A stretch of 64,000 bases of DNA from Ketobacter sp. MCCC 1A13808 (GTDB taxonomy: Bacteria; Pseudomonadota; Gammaproteobacteria; Pseudomonadales; Ketobacteraceae): NCBI RefSeq assembly GCF_009746715.1, contig NZ_VRKW01000001.1, positions 310,001 through 374,000 on the forward strand, in the 5' to 3' direction. This document shows positions 1-9,796 of this stretch, one piece after another; the first letter of the stretch is position 1, and every line of letters starts with the position of its first letter. The notes beneath the pieces were generated by a model. It made no database searches, was not told where the DNA came from, and worked only from the letters and a program-made list of their open reading frames with translations. The translations under genes were made by a program, and so were the position numbers.

Positions 1-1
1 A

Positions 2-2035
2 AACACATCGACGCCCCGCAAAATACTGGTTACCAGCGCCCTGCCCTATGCCAACGGCCCGATCCATCTGGGGCACATGCTGGAACACATCCAAACCGAT
101 ATATGGGTGCGTTTTCAGAAGATGCGTGGTGAACACTGTATTTACGTGTGCGCAGACGATGCCCACGGCACCGCAATCATGCTCAAAGCAGAACAGCTGG
201 GGGTCACACCGGAAGCGCAAATCGCCCGGGTACAGGCGGAACATGAGCGGGACTTTGCCGGATTCCTGGTGGAGTACGACAACTACTACACAACCCATTC
301 AGAAGAAAACCGGGTCCTGTCCAATCGCGTTTATCAAACCAATAAAGACCAGGGCAATATCGTTGAGCGCGAGATCAGGCAATTATTCGACCCGGAGAAA
401 AGTCTGTTTTTGTCCGACCGCTTTGTAAAGGGTACCTGCCCTAAATGCGGCACAGAAGATCAATACGGCGACAATTGCGAAAAGTGCGGTGCGACCTATG
501 CGGCCAGCGAGCTGAAAAACCCCCGCTCCACTATCTCCGGTGCGCAACCGATTCTTAAAGCCAACACTCAGCTGTTCTTCGACCTGCCCAAATACCAGGA
601 CTTACTGAGCCGGTGGATTCGCTCCGGCAGCCTGCAGGAAGGCATTGCCAACAAGCTCAACGAATGGTTGGAAGCCGGCTTGCAGCAGTGGGATATCTCC
701 CGTGAAGCGCCCTATTTCGGCTTTGAAATCCCAGACCAGCCCGGCAAATATTTCTATGTATGGATGGACGCGCCGGTGGGCTATATGGCCAGCTTTGAAA
801 ACCTGTGTAAACGCCGCGGCGACCTTAATTTCGAGGATTACTGGAATCCGCAATCCGGAGCCGAGCTGTATCATTTTATCGGTAAAGACATTATTAATTT
901 CCACGGTTTATTCTGGCCTGCCATGCTCACCGGTGCCGGTTACCGCACGCCAACCGGCATATTCTGCCATGGCTTTGTCACGGTGAACGGCGCCAAAATG
1001 TCCAAGTCCCGAGGTACCTTCATTAAAGCAGAAACCTATCTGCAGCATCTAAATCCGGAATACATGCGCTATTACTTCGCAACCAAGCTGAGCAGCCGCA
1101 TCGACGATATAGATCTGAATTTTGAGGATTTCTGCCAACGTGTGAATGCGGATCTGGTCAACAAGGTAGTTAACATTGCCAGCCGGACGGCGAACTTTAT
1201 CGGCAAGCTGGGCGGCAAACTGAGCAGCACCAATGCCAATCCGGAACTTACCCACGCCTTCCAGAATCAGGCAGACACCATCGCCCAATACTACGAACAG
1301 CGCGAATTCGGCAAAGCCATGCGCGACATTATGGCATTGGCGGATCGCGCCAATCAGTATATCGATGAACAAGCCCCCTGGACGCTGATAAAACAGCCCG
1401 GTAAAGAGGCAGAAACCCTGAATTGCTGCAGTGTCGGCGTGAATTTATTTCGCTTGCTGGTACTCTATCTGAAACCGGTATTACCTAAGTTGGCGGCCGA
1501 CGCAGAGGCGTTCTTGAATATTCCGGCGCTGAGCTGGCAAGATCATGGCACCCTGCTGGCGGATCACGAAATCAATAAATTCAAAGCCTTGATGCAGCGT
1601 GTGGACATGAAGCAGATCGACGCCCTGAGCGAACAGGCAAAAGCCGAAGCAGAAGCAGAAATGGCTCTGGGCAAGCCCAAGACCGCATTGGATCTCGACC
1701 CGGTAGCGGCGCAGATCAATTTCGATGACTTTGCGAAAATTGACATGAGAATAGCCAAGATTGTCACTGCAAGTCATGTGGACGGTGCAGACAAACTGCT
1801 ACAGTTAACGCTTGACCTGGGAGGAGAGACCCGGCAAGTATTTGCAGGCATTAAGTCTGCCTACAATCCCGACGATTTAGTGGGTAAACTCACGGTGATG
1901 GTCGCAAACCTGGCACCGCGCAAAATGAAGTTTGGCCTCTCGGAAGGAATGGTAATGGCCGCGGGGCCCGGTGGGGCAGACATCTTCCTGTTATCACCAG
2001 ACTCTGGCGCGAGCCCCGGAATGCGGGTTAAATAA
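2..2035 (+). CDS. metG: Methionyl-tRNA synthetase (5' end cut by window)
   Basis: Class I aminoacyl-tRNA synthetase that charges tRNA-Met with methionine in the cytoplasm. The reading frame is open from base 2, so the gene begins just outside the window; only a few N-terminal residues are missing, because the [18 protein letters not shown] segment (HIGH-type motif HLGH, near bases 68-79) is already present. Two zinc-binding CxxC pairs (CPKCG and CEKCG) lie near bases 437 and 479, the KMSKS motif is near base 998, and a C-terminal EMAP-II/Trbp111-type tRNA-binding domain covers roughly the last 100 residues. This is the long, dimerising form typical of gammaproteobacteria. It ends 53 bp before rsxA on the same strand. 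Confidence 0.97.
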   Translation, partial: NTSTPRKILVTSALPYANGPIHLGHMLEHIQTDIWVRFQKMRGEHCIYVCADDAHGTAIMLKAEQLGVTPEAQIARVQAEHERDFAGFLVEYDNYYTTHSEENRVLSNRVYQTNKDQGNIVEREIRQLFDPEKSLFLSDRFVKGTCPKCGTEDQYGDNCEKCGATYAASELKNPRSTISGAQPILKANTQLFFDLPKYQDLLSRWIRSGSLQEGIANKLNEWLEAGLQQWDISREAPYFGFEIPDQPGKYFYVWMDAPVGYMASFENLCKRRGDLNFEDYWNPQSGAELYHFIGKDIINFHGLFWPAMLTGAGYRTPTGIFCHGFVTVNGAKMSKSRGTFIKAETYLQHLNPEYMRYYFATKLSSRIDDIDLNFEDFCQRVNADLVNKVVNIASRTANFIGKLGGKLSSTNANPELTHAFQNQADTIAQYYEQREFGKAMRDIMALADRANQYIDEQAPWTLIKQPGKEAETLNCCSVGVNLFRLLVLYLKPVLPKLAADAEAFLNIPALSWQDHGTLLADHEINKFKALMQRVDMKQIDALSEQAKAEAEAEMALGKPKTALDLDPVAAQINFDDFAKIDMRIAKIVTASHVDGADKLLQLTLDLGGETRQVFAGIKSAYNPDDLVGKLTVMVANLAPRKMKFGLSEGMVMAAGPGGADIFLLSPDSGASPGMRVK

Positions 2036-2088
2036 AACCGCATCGGAATACAATCTCACTCACTACCACCACGAACTTAGTGAATGTT

Positions 2089-2673
2089 ATGCCGGAATTT
2101 TTACTGGTGCTGGTAAGCACCATATTAGTGAATAATTTTGTGCTGGTTCAGTTTCTTGGATTATGCCCGTTTATGGGCGTCTCCAATAAACTAGAGGCAG
2201 CTATGGGCATGTCCCTGGCCACCACGTTTGTACTCACCCTGTCCTCAGTGCTGAGTTACCTCACCTATACCTATGTGCTGGTGCCACTGGATGTGGCCTA
2301 TCTCAGAACCATTTCCTTTATTCTTGTCATCGCAGTCACGGTGCAATTCACTGAAATGGTGGTACGCAAAACCAGCCCGCTACTCTATCGCGTGCTGGGT
2401 ATTTTCCTACCGCTGATTACCAGTAATTGCGCCGTACTGGGCGTGGCCTTGCTTACTGTCAAAAAGGGCATCGACAGTTTTATGGACGCTTTTTTGTATG
2501 GGTTCGGGGCTGCGTTAGGGTTTTCGCTGGTGCTGGTGCTATTCGCCGCCATGCGCGAGCGCATTGCCGTGGCCGATGTACCCCTACCTTTTAAAGGCGC
2601 CTCCATCGGTTTGGTCACCGCCGGGCTTATGTCGATGGCCTTCATGGGGTTCTCCGGTTTGATTAAGATTTAG
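2089..2673 (+). CDS. rsxA: Electron transport complex subunit RsxA/RnfA
   Basis: Integral membrane subunit of the Rsx/Rnf complex, which passes electrons between NADH and ferredoxin-type carriers coupled to ion movement across the inner membrane, and in E. coli keeps SoxR reduced. The product is 194 residues with six predicted membrane segments. The signature stretches [19 protein letters not shown] and [18 protein letters not shown] are present; RsxA and RsxE share such motifs. A GTG at 2080 would add three residues, but the ATG at 2089 matches the family N-terminus ([16 protein letters not shown] against MTDYLLLFVGTVLVNN in E. coli). First gene of the six-gene rsxABCDGE operon. Confidence 0.96.
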   Translation: MPEFLLVLVSTILVNNFVLVQFLGLCPFMGVSNKLEAAMGMSLATTFVLTLSSVLSYLTYTYVLVPLDVAYLRTISFILVIAVTVQFTEMVVRKTSPLLYRVLGIFLPLITSNCAVLGVALLTVKKGIDSFMDAFLYGFGAALGFSLVLVLFAAMRERIAVADVPLPFKGASIGLVTAGLMSMAFMGFSGLIKI

Positions 2674-2681
2674 GGGCTGAT

Positions 2682-3278
2682 ATGGACATGATGTTTGATA
2701 ACCTTTCTGCCCTGATCGCAATCTCTGCCATTGCCTTGGGGTTTGGCGCGCTGCTGGGCTACGCTGCCGTCAAGTTCAAAGTGGAAGGCAACCCCATCGT
2801 TGAACAGGTCGACGCACTGCTGCCACAAACCCAATGCGGACAATGTGGCCACCCCGGATGCCGCCCCTATGCAGAGGGCGTTACAGAAGGCGAAGCCATC
2901 AATAAATGCGTGCCGGGCGGAGATGATACCATTCGTGCATTGGCCGATCTTCTGGGCCGTGAGTTTATTCCGCTGGATGAAGAGCACGGTCAGGCACCGG
3001 AAACCAAAATGACGGCGATGATCCGCGAAGCTGAATGCATCGGTTGCACTAAGTGCATTCAGGCGTGCCCGGTCGACGCCATTCTGGGTGCCGCCAAACA
3101 AATGCATACGGTTATCATCGACGAATGCACCGGCTGTGACCTCTGCGTTGAACCCTGCCCTGTAGACTGCATTGATATGATCCCGGTGGCAGTGACGCCG
3201 CAAACCTGGAGCTGGAATGCGCCGGACGGTATCGGCAATCGCCCGGGTAACCTGATCCCGTTGAGGAATATCGCATGA
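2682..3278 (+). CDS. rsxB: Electron transport complex subunit RsxB/RnfB (polyferredoxin)
   Basis: Iron-sulfur subunit of the Rsx/Rnf complex. The 198-residue product has an N-terminal membrane anchor (about residues 8-27), then a four-cysteine CGQCGHPGC cluster motif near residue 50. Two ferredoxin-type motifs follow, [16 protein letters not shown] and [16 protein letters not shown], which would hold two 4Fe-4S clusters. ATGs at 2682, 2688 and 2691 are all possible starts. The stop overlaps the rsxC start by four bases (ATGA), the usual sign of translational coupling. Length and motif order match the gammaproteobacterial RsxB family. Confidence 0.96.
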   Translation: MDMMFDNLSALIAISAIALGFGALLGYAAVKFKVEGNPIVEQVDALLPQTQCGQCGHPGCRPYAEGVTEGEAINKCVPGGDDTIRALADLLGREFIPLDEEHGQAPETKMTAMIREAECIGCTKCIQACPVDAILGAAKQMHTVIIDECTGCDLCVEPCPVDCIDMIPVAVTPQTWSWNAPDGIGNRPGNLIPLRNIA

Positions 3279-5449
3279 GCCGCCGCATCTGGGATTTTCC
3301 CGGTGGCGTCCACCCCCCGGAAAATAAACAGCAATCGTCAGTACAGGCAATTCAACCGTATACCATTCCCGAATACGTTGTGATTCCGCTGCAACAACAC
3401 ATCGGGGTGCCGGCGAAGCCCTGCGTCGCGGTGGGCGACAGGGTACTAAAAGGCCAAAAACTCGGTGACGCCGGTGGTTTTGTTAGTTTGCCCGTGCATG
3501 CTTCCACCTCCGGCACCGTCATCAGTATAGATCTTCATGTCGTGCAGCACCCCTCTGGCATGGACTCCTTGTGCATCACGATTCAGACCGATGGTGCAGA
3601 CCAATGGATTGACCATCAGGGTATTGCCGACTATCGCAACCAAGACAAAAAAGTGGTTTTGGAACGCATTCGGGAAGCCGGTATTGCGGGCATGGGTGGT
3701 GCGGGTTTTCCCAGCGTAGTGAAGCTGGGCATTAAACCGGATCAGCAAGTGCAAACACTGATTCTGAATGCGGTGGAATGTGAGCCCTACATCACCGCGG
3801 ATGATCGCTTAATGCAGGAACGTGCCGAAGAAATTATTCAGGGTCTGGAAGTCATGGCCTGGTTAATCAACCCGCAGGACATCGTCGTTGGCATCGAAGA
3901 CAACAAACCCCAGGCGATCGACGCCATGCGCGCAGCGGCACAGGGCACGAAGATTGAAATCGTTTCAGTACCGACCAAATACCCATCCGGTGGAGAAAAA
4001 CAATTAATCTATATTCTGACCGGTAAAGAAGTACGCAGTGGTGGTATTCCTGCGGACGTGGGCGTAGTTTGTCAAAATACCGGGACCGCATACGCGGTAA
4101 AGCGCGCCATTATCGATGGCGAACCACTGATCAGCCGCGTCACCACACTCACCGGCGACAAGGTAAAAAACAAAGGCAACTATGAGGTGCTACTGGGTAC
4201 TCCGGTGTCAGTTTTACTGCAACAGGCCGGCGTCGCCGAACCGGAATTACACCGTTTAATCATGGGCGGCCCGATGATGGGCTTTGCCATACACGACCCC
4301 CGTGTACCGGTAGTAAAAACCACTAACTGTTTGTTAGTACCGTCTGAAAAAGAATTCCCTGATCCTGCACTGGAGCAGCCCTGTATCCGCTGCGGCAGTT
4401 GCGCCCAGGCTTGCCCGGTCAATCTGTTACCGCAGCAACTGTATTGGTTTGCCAAAGGAAAGGAGTTTGATAAAGCGGCCCATTTTAATCTTTCCGATTG
4501 CATTGAATGCGGCGCCTGCTCCTATGTCTGCCCGAGCAACATCCCCTTGGTACAATATTACCGTTACGCCAAAGGCGAAATACGAATACAGCAACAGGAA
4601 CAACAAAAAGCCGACCATGCGCGGCTGCGGTTTGAAGCACGCCAAGCTCGCATTGAGCGCGAAGAACAGGAAAAAGAACTGAAACGTCAACAACGGGCAA
4701 AAGCGGCAGCAGAAAAGCAAGCAGTCAAGAAAAAAGCGCCTCCCGCTGCCAACGCCCCTGCCAACACCGGCACACCCACTGACCCGAACCCGGCACTAGA
4801 CCTGACTAAACTACAAACCGCCGCCGCGTCCACCATGAAGCGATATAAAGACGCGCAAAGTGCCCTGTTGCAGGCAGAAAAAAGTGGCTCAGAACACATC
4901 GAAGTTTTGCGCAAAAAAGTCGATCAACTGAAACTGAAAGCGGATACAGCAAAGCAGGCATTCGTGGATGCAAAGTCCGCCACACCCAGCGACAGCCCAA
5001 CAACAGCGCCTGATACCGGAACTGATCCAATAGCCATTTTGAAAAAAGCATCCGCCGACGACTTTGCCGCCTACAAGGCAGCAGAAAAAGCGCTGCAAGA
5101 GGCCCAATCAACCGGCAATACAGCGACCCCGGAAATCGACGCCCTTGCAGCAGACGTGGCTGCGTTGAAAACGAAATCTGATGCCTCCAAAGCCGCCATG
5201 AAAGAAGCCCGCGCCAAGGAAAAAGAAACCATTCAAAAACAAAATGCAGCAAAAGACCCGGTTAAAACCGCCAAGATGGAAGTAGCTAAACAGCAAGTAC
5301 TATTAAAAAAAGCCAACAAGGCGCTGCAGGCTGCACAGGCAAGCGGTGAAGGCGACATAGACACCCTGGAGCAAGCCATTGCATCCACCCAACAGGCATT
5401 GGACGCAGCCGAAGCAGAATTGCAAAAGGCAGAGGGAGCAAACTCATAA
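3275..5449 (+). CDS. rsxC: Electron transport complex subunit RsxC/RnfC
   Basis: Peripheral NADH/FMN- and Fe-S-binding subunit of the Rsx/Rnf complex. The 724-residue product has a biotinyl-like N-terminal domain, a glycine-rich nucleotide-binding segment ([15 protein letters not shown], about residues 135-150), and two 4Fe-4S motifs ([14 protein letters not shown] and [14 protein letters not shown], about residues 370-425). After residue about 450 the protein becomes a long Lys/Glu/Ala/Gln-rich helical tail. Within it, about residues 508-575, 583-655 and 661-724 look like three imperfect repeats of a KALQxAQxSG...IDxL pattern. Such tails vary widely between species. The stop codon overlaps the rsxD start (TAATG). 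Confidence 0.96.
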   Translation: MSRRIWDFPGGVHPPENKQQSSVQAIQPYTIPEYVVIPLQQHIGVPAKPCVAVGDRVLKGQKLGDAGGFVSLPVHASTSGTVISIDLHVVQHPSGMDSLCITIQTDGADQWIDHQGIADYRNQDKKVVLERIREAGIAGMGGAGFPSVVKLGIKPDQQVQTLILNAVECEPYITADDRLMQERAEEIIQGLEVMAWLINPQDIVVGIEDNKPQAIDAMRAAAQGTKIEIVSVPTKYPSGGEKQLIYILTGKEVRSGGIPADVGVVCQNTGTAYAVKRAIIDGEPLISRVTTLTGDKVKNKGNYEVLLGTPVSVLLQQAGVAEPELHRLIMGGPMMGFAIHDPRVPVVKTTNCLLVPSEKEFPDPALEQPCIRCGSCAQACPVNLLPQQLYWFAKGKEFDKAAHFNLSDCIECGACSYVCPSNIPLVQYYRYAKGEIRIQQQEQQKADHARLRFEARQARIEREEQEKELKRQQRAKAAAEKQAVKKKAPPAANAPANTGTPTDPNPALDLTKLQTAAASTMKRYKDAQSALLQAEKSGSEHIEVLRKKVDQLKLKADTAKQAFVDAKSATPSDSPTTAPDTGTDPIAILKKASADDFAAYKAAEKALQEAQSTGNTATPEIDALAADVAALKTKSDASKAAMKEARAKEKETIQKQNAAKDPVKTAKMEVAKQQVLLKKANKALQAAQASGEGDIDTLEQAIASTQQALDAAEAELQKAEGANS

Positions 5450-6513
5450 TGGCTTTACTGTCGGTCACCTCTCCCCACGTTCACAAACCGGGCAACACCG
5501 GCAGTTTTATGCGTCAGGTTTTGTACGCGACCATCCCGGGCCTGCTCGCACTGACGTATTTTTTTGGCTTCGGCACGATTATCAATGTGTTGCTGGCCTG
5601 CCTATTTGCCGTTGTCTGCGAAGCCCTAATTCTGAAAACCCGCAACAAACCGATCGCTTTCTATCTAACGGACTACAGCGCCATCGTTACTGCCGTATTG
5701 CTGGCATTAGCGATACCTCCCTCTGTCCCCTGGTGGATGACGCTGGTCGGCACCGGCTTTGCCATTATTGTGGCAAAGCATCTTTACGGCGGCTTGGGTA
5801 TGAATCCGTTTAATCCCGCCATGGTGGGCTACATTTTGCTGGTCATTTCATTCCCTAAGGAAATGACAAGCTGGCTGCCTGCTGCCGGTGTCGATGACGC
5901 CACTACCGCACCGTCACTCTTCCAGTCATTGGGCCTCACTTTCTTTTCCGGCGCAGCCAATGGTATTGATGCGTTAAGCGGTGCGACCCCACTGGACACC
6001 TTTAAAACGTACGCCGGTCAACACGAAGTATTAGACACCCACCCGACGCTGCACGGCCTGCTCGGAGGTTACGGCTGGGAATGGGTTAACCTGGCCTTTC
6101 TGGCTGGCGGTCTCTATCTGATCTGGAAGAAAATCATTACCTGGCATATTCCCGTGGGCATGCTCGGAGGAATCTTTTTTCTCTCCGGCTTTTTCAACAC
6201 GGCAGTGGATGCCGATAACTACGGCAGCATTTTGTTCCATATGCTCAGCGGTGGCACCATGTTGGGCGCGTTTTTCATCGCGACCGACCCGGTTACTGCC
6301 GCCACCAGCAACAAAGGTAAAATCATCTACGGCGCACTAATCGGTGTACTCACTTATATCATCCGCACCTGGGGTGGCTACCCGGATGCGATAGCCTTCA
6401 GTGTGGTATTGTTGAACCTGGCTGCCCCGCTTATCGACTATTACACCCAACCGCGAACCTACGGACATAGCAAGCCCAACAAAGGGCTGGCGAAACAGGA
6501 TAAGGGAGCCTGA
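5449..6513 (+). CDS. rsxD: Electron transport complex subunit RsxD/RnfD
   Basis: Inner-membrane flavoprotein subunit of the Rsx/Rnf complex, related to NqrB. The 354-residue product is mostly hydrophobic with about ten membrane segments. The segment LSGATPLDTF (about residues 180-190) carries the threonine that in this family binds FMN covalently through a phosphoester bond. A second conserved segment, FFIATDPVTAATS, lies in the C-terminal third. The start overlaps the rsxC stop by one base, and the stop abuts rsxG, so the gene is translationally coupled on both sides. Confidence 0.96.
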   Translation: MALLSVTSPHVHKPGNTGSFMRQVLYATIPGLLALTYFFGFGTIINVLLACLFAVVCEALILKTRNKPIAFYLTDYSAIVTAVLLALAIPPSVPWWMTLVGTGFAIIVAKHLYGGLGMNPFNPAMVGYILLVISFPKEMTSWLPAAGVDDATTAPSLFQSLGLTFFSGAANGIDALSGATPLDTFKTYAGQHEVLDTHPTLHGLLGGYGWEWVNLAFLAGGLYLIWKKIITWHIPVGMLGGIFFLSGFFNTAVDADNYGSILFHMLSGGTMLGAFFIATDPVTAATSNKGKIIYGALIGVLTYIIRTWGGYPDAIAFSVVLLNLAAPLIDYYTQPRTYGHSKPNKGLAKQDKGA

Positions 6514-7245
6514 ATGATAGGCCAATCGGTTTCCCGCAACAGTATTATTCTCGGCGCATTCGCCATTATCACTACGGGCATGATCGTACTGACCGCGAAC
6601 CTGACCCGTGACAAAATTGCGGAAGAAAAAAGTCACGCTCTGGAGCGCAGTCTGTTAGAGGTGATGCCCGCAGCACTCGTCGACAACGAACTGCTGGAAA
6701 GCAGTATCGATGTGGAGGCCGCGACGTTGCTGGGCACCCGCAATACGGAAAAAGCGTACATCGCGAAACAAGACGACCAACCCACAGGTATTATTCTGCA
6801 AGCCGTGGCACCGGAAGGGTACGGCGGCTCAATCAATTTGCTGGTGGGCATCGCTAAAGACGGCGAAGTCACTGGAGTCCGCGTGATTCCACCACACTTT
6901 GAAACACCAGGGCTGGGTGATGCCATCGAGATCCAGAAATCCGACTGGATAACCTCCTTCAATGGCAAATCCCTGCATAACCTGAGCGAGCCAGAATGGC
7001 GTGTAAAAAAAGACGGCGGCAGCTTTGACGCTTTTACCGGAGCCACGATCACGCCACGAGCCGTCGTCGCTGCGGTATACCGTTCGCTGCAATACTTTGA
7101 GCAACACAAAGTCCGGTTGCTGCACAACACAACCACCCCGGCTCATGAAGATCAGGCGCTGATCGAACAATCTGATCTGCAACACGGCCATGTAGAGCAA
7201 ACATCAACACCGCCAAACCCGGAGGATTCGATCCATGAACAGTGA
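6514..7245 (+). CDS. rsxG: Electron transport complex subunit RsxG/RnfG
   Basis: Periplasm-facing FMN-binding subunit of the Rsx/Rnf complex, related to NqrC. The 243-residue product has one N-terminal membrane segment (about residues 9-28). The FMN attachment motif appears as [12 protein letters not shown] (about residues 171-182), where the second Thr of the S/T-G-A-T-x-T motif is the covalent FMN site in the family. The last 25 or so residues form a polar tail beyond the usual domain. It starts immediately after the rsxD stop and overlaps rsxE by 11 bp. Confidence 0.95.
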   Translation: MIGQSVSRNSIILGAFAIITTGMIVLTANLTRDKIAEEKSHALERSLLEVMPAALVDNELLESSIDVEAATLLGTRNTEKAYIAKQDDQPTGIILQAVAPEGYGGSINLLVGIAKDGEVTGVRVIPPHFETPGLGDAIEIQKSDWITSFNGKSLHNLSEPEWRVKKDGGSFDAFTGATITPRAVVAAVYRSLQYFEQHKVRLLHNTTTPAHEDQALIEQSDLQHGHVEQTSTPPNPEDSIHEQ

Positions 7246-7948
7246 AGAATTCAAAAAAATCACCAAGGATGGACTGTGGAAGAACAACCCGGCGCTGGTT
7301 CAGGTATTGGGTTTATGTCCGCTTTTGGCGGTTTCCGGTTCCGTGGTAAACGCACTGGCGCTGGCCTTGGCAACGGCAGCGGTACTAACCCTTTCCAATC
7401 TGGCTGTGTCGCTGATCCGCAACGCCACCACGGATGCGATTCGCCTGCCAACCTTTGTCATGATCATTGCAGCCTTCACTACCTGCATCGAATTTTTGAT
7501 GAATGCGTTCACCTATGAGCTGTATCTGATCCTGGGGATATTTATACCCCTCATCGTAACCAACTGCATCGTATTAGGCCGCGCCGATGCCTTCGCCAGT
7601 AAAAATCCACCATTAGCCGCAGTTTGGGACGGGTTAATGATGGGATTGGGATTCGGCTTGGTACTGGTTCTGTTAGGAGCGGTGCGGGAACTTCTGGGTA
7701 CCGGCGCCCTGTTTAACAATATGGATCTATTGTTCGGTGACATTGCCAGTAACTGGAGACTGGAATTGATTCCGGGTTATCGTGGCTTCCTGATTGCCAT
7801 ATTGCCACCGGGAGCGTTCATTGTGCTTGGATTTCTGATGGCACTGAAAAATATTATTGACGCCAGGGTAGCCGCCGCTGCCAAAGCGAATAAAGAAGCC
7901 GTAACCGCTGGCAGTAAGCGGGTACGGACTACCGGAAATATCGCATAG
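7235..7948 (+). CDS. rsxE: Electron transport complex subunit RsxE/RnfE
   Basis: Integral membrane subunit of the Rsx/Rnf complex, paralogous to RsxA and related to NqrD. The 237-residue product has about six membrane segments and family motifs including [18 protein letters not shown] and [20 protein letters not shown]. It overlaps rsxG by 11 bp and is the last rsx gene. In many gammaproteobacteria nth follows directly; here nth lies about 9 kb further on, beyond an accessory block. No clear intrinsic terminator is visible after the stop. Confidence 0.95.
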   Translation: MNSEEFKKITKDGLWKNNPALVQVLGLCPLLAVSGSVVNALALALATAAVLTLSNLAVSLIRNATTDAIRLPTFVMIIAAFTTCIEFLMNAFTYELYLILGIFIPLIVTNCIVLGRADAFASKNPPLAAVWDGLMMGLGFGLVLVLLGAVRELLGTGALFNNMDLLFGDIASNWRLELIPGYRGFLIAILPPGAFIVLGFLMALKNIIDARVAAAAKANKEAVTAGSKRVRTTGNIA

Positions 7949-7952
7949 GTGT

Positions 7953-8258
7953 TTGACGATTGACACCGAACTGGCTATCCAAACCGCTTTCCGGGTGCCT
8001 TTTGCTCCTTGTGTTGAAATCGCTTGGCGCTTAAGCAAACCGTTCTGGGGTAACGGCTATGCCAGTGAGGCTGCGGCCGCATCGCTGGTATACGCGTCCG
8101 ACCTGTTAAAACTAGCACAGGTCGTTTCCTTTACCGCAACCATCAATACACGCTCTCAAGCCGGCATGTGCACAGAGCGCTTTGAGTTTAACCACCCGGA
8201 TATCGCACCGGATCATATACTGTGTCGCCACATATTATATAAAATGGACTTTGACTGA
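7953..8258 (+). pseudogene. Truncated GNAT acetyltransferase remnant
   Basis: This frame encodes only the C-terminal half of a GNAT-family N-acetyltransferase. The segment CVEIAWRLSKPFWGNGYASE contains the acetyl-CoA-binding motif A (R/Q-x-x-G-x-G/A appears as WGNGYA), and the end, HILYKM, matches the RimJ/RimL-like C-terminus. The N-terminal domain of roughly 80 residues is missing, and the only possible start is a TTG four bases after the rsxE stop. In the stretch RSQAGMCTERFEFNHP about five residues that normally follow SQA seem deleted. I read it as a decayed gene at the edge of the block separating rsxE from nth. It is unlikely to be an active enzyme. Confidence 0.65.
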
Positions 8259-8283
8259 GATCGGGTCTCAAGGATGATTCTCT

Positions 8284-8619
8284 ATGCCAATCGCAAATTG
8301 CATTATTACATCGGGTTGCAAGGAAGGCACAAGTAATTTAATCGAACTTTGGGCCAGGGAGTCTGCCCAGCCTTCTGAGCACATGACTGTGAATCTCATC
8401 AAAAGTGATCAGCAGTTGGGCAACCCGTACAGCGTTATGGCCAGCCTCTCGCTGCCTTCAATTTGGTCGGAAAAAAATACTTCATTGCTCCAGGTGGGTC
8501 TGGCCCGAGCGCTCGCTATCCATTTCAACCTTGAGCTAGGCCGGGTTCAGGTCATTACCAATATCGTCGACTCGGGGTTGGTTGTGGAATCAGGGCGAGA
8601 AGTAAAGTGGTTACCATAA
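8284..8619 (+). CDS. Tautomerase-superfamily-like small protein
   Basis: The product has 111 residues beginning Met-Pro-Ile. The Pro after the initiator Met is the catalytic N-terminal proline of the tautomerase superfamily (4-oxalocrotonate tautomerase, MIF and relatives). The C-terminal part, with GLARALAIHFNLELGRVQVI followed by VDSGLVVESG, has the helix-then-strand layout of a MIF-type subunit, where the second half contacts an oligomer partner. Function beyond the fold is not predictable; the substrate is unknown. Transcribed on the plus strand, opposite to the adjoining P450 cluster, and 25 bp after the GNAT remnant. Confidence 0.6.
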   Translation: MPIANCIITSGCKEGTSNLIELWARESAQPSEHMTVNLIKSDQQLGNPYSVMASLSLPSIWSEKNTSLLQVGLARALAIHFNLELGRVQVITNIVDSGLVVESGREVKWLP

Positions 8620-8710
8620 GGTGAGTTTTGAGCTCCCTTTCAAAAGCCACGCAAAACACGCTTTTCTAATCTTCTCAGTCTAATATCTGCGCTTAGGATT
8701 GGGAGTCGGC

Positions 8711-9769
8711 TCAATCCATGGGAACACGCAGAATGCTTCTACGGCGCACCGACCCAAACCATAAACTGCTCCGGGTTCTTAATGCCGTCGTAGCCAAACC
8801 GAATTCACGATCCCCTTTACCGGAGTAAAGGGGCGTAACTTCAAACGATTCCGGATCGATTAAGTCGGCTCGAAAATCAATGGCACAGTACGGGTAATCG
8901 ACACCAACGCACAAGTTCACCTTCATCAGGCTGGTGTTCTCTACACCGGCCACTGCCAGTTTCCCATCATAAGTTCGACGGATGTTATCCGGATAAAAAT
9001 CAAGCTCGATGCGGGTGGATTGACCTAGATTTTTTTCAAGCGGAATACGAGTCACACTGGAATCGGGCATGGATACCACGAACGCCCATTGCTCGTCATC
9101 AGATAGTTCGATCCCATTGTTTTGCGCCAAAGAAGCATTCTCTACCTCAACCCAGCCTAGCGCTGATGTCCATTTAAATAGTGCGCCCGTTTGGTCCAGT
9201 TTGCCTTCATTCCACAACCGATTCATATAGCCTTTGAGGTCGAAGGTGACAGACAAAATAATACTACCGTCAGCTCTACCAGCCACCGCATTCGGAAAGG
9301 TCATCGCTGGACTGGGAACACAACCGATCCAATCAATATCGGGAATCGCGCCCATTAATTTAATATTGAATATCTCGACTGCGTGGCGACCGCCATGATT
9401 AACGACGTACAAAAAAAACGACCCGTTATCCTGGCCCACGAGGCTCAACCCGTGTGCTGAAAACTTTTCTGGATCAGGCGCACCGTCGCATTCTGAAAAA
9501 GGCGCCTGCGCCACTTTCTCGGTGTACAGTTGCATATCCAAAGTTGATGCGGCGAACGCGTCTTCGTTTATCAAATGCAACGCACCGGACTGAAATATCC
9601 AGTTCCCCACACCACTACCAATAATCCACGGGCTATCCGGGATCGCGACCAAATCCTCAACGTCTGCTACCCCATACAGATAATCGACCCTATGGCTTTC
9701 CGAGGTAAATCCGTGACCACCTATGGTGATCATTAGCGCCACAAAGAAAACCCGCATCACACTCGTCAT
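8711..9769 (-). CDS. Secreted beta-propeller-like protein
   Basis: The 352-residue product has an N-terminal signal peptide (hydrophobic residues about 6-18, cleavage probably after GHGFTSES or nearby). Repeating strand-turn segments such as AGRADGSIILSVTF and IRRTYDGKLAVAGVENTSL suggest an SMP-30/strictosidine synthase-like beta-propeller. I do not recognise a closer family, and the catalytic metal site cannot be confirmed by eye. A good ribosome-binding site (AGAGG) precedes the ATG. It lies 27 bp downstream of the FadL-type gene on the same strand, so it is probably the last gene of the P450/efflux cluster. It may be a periplasmic binding or hydrolytic protein for the transported compound (inference). 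Confidence 0.6.
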   Translation of the reverse strand: MTSVMRVFFVALMITIGGHGFTSESHRVDYLYGVADVEDLVAIPDSPWIIGSGVGNWIFQSGALHLINEDAFAASTLDMQLYTEKVAQAPFSECDGAPDPEKFSAHGLSLVGQDNGSFFLYVVNHGGRHAVEIFNIKLMGAIPDIDWIGCVPSPAMTFPNAVAGRADGSIILSVTFDLKGYMNRLWNEGKLDQTGALFKWTSALGWVEVENASLAQNNGIELSDDEQWAFVVSMPDSSVTRIPLEKNLGQSTRIELDFYPDNIRRTYDGKLAVAGVENTSLMKVNLCVGVDYPYCAIDFRADLIDPESFEVTPLYSGKGDREFGLATTALRTRSSLWFGSVRRRSILRVPMD

Positions 9770-9796
9770 AACGACTAACCTCTGGCCCCAACAGCA

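Noticed and set aside
4806-5252. Long antisense frames beneath rsxC
   Set aside because: They arise from the Ala/Lys/Gln-rich repeats of the RsxC tail; the minus-strand translation is rich in Leu/Phe/Arg/Cys with no domain pattern.
8697-8718. GGATTG...CAATCC inverted repeat at the end of the propeller gene
   Set aside because: It overlaps the stop codon and has no U-tract on the minus strand; called too weak to list as a terminator.
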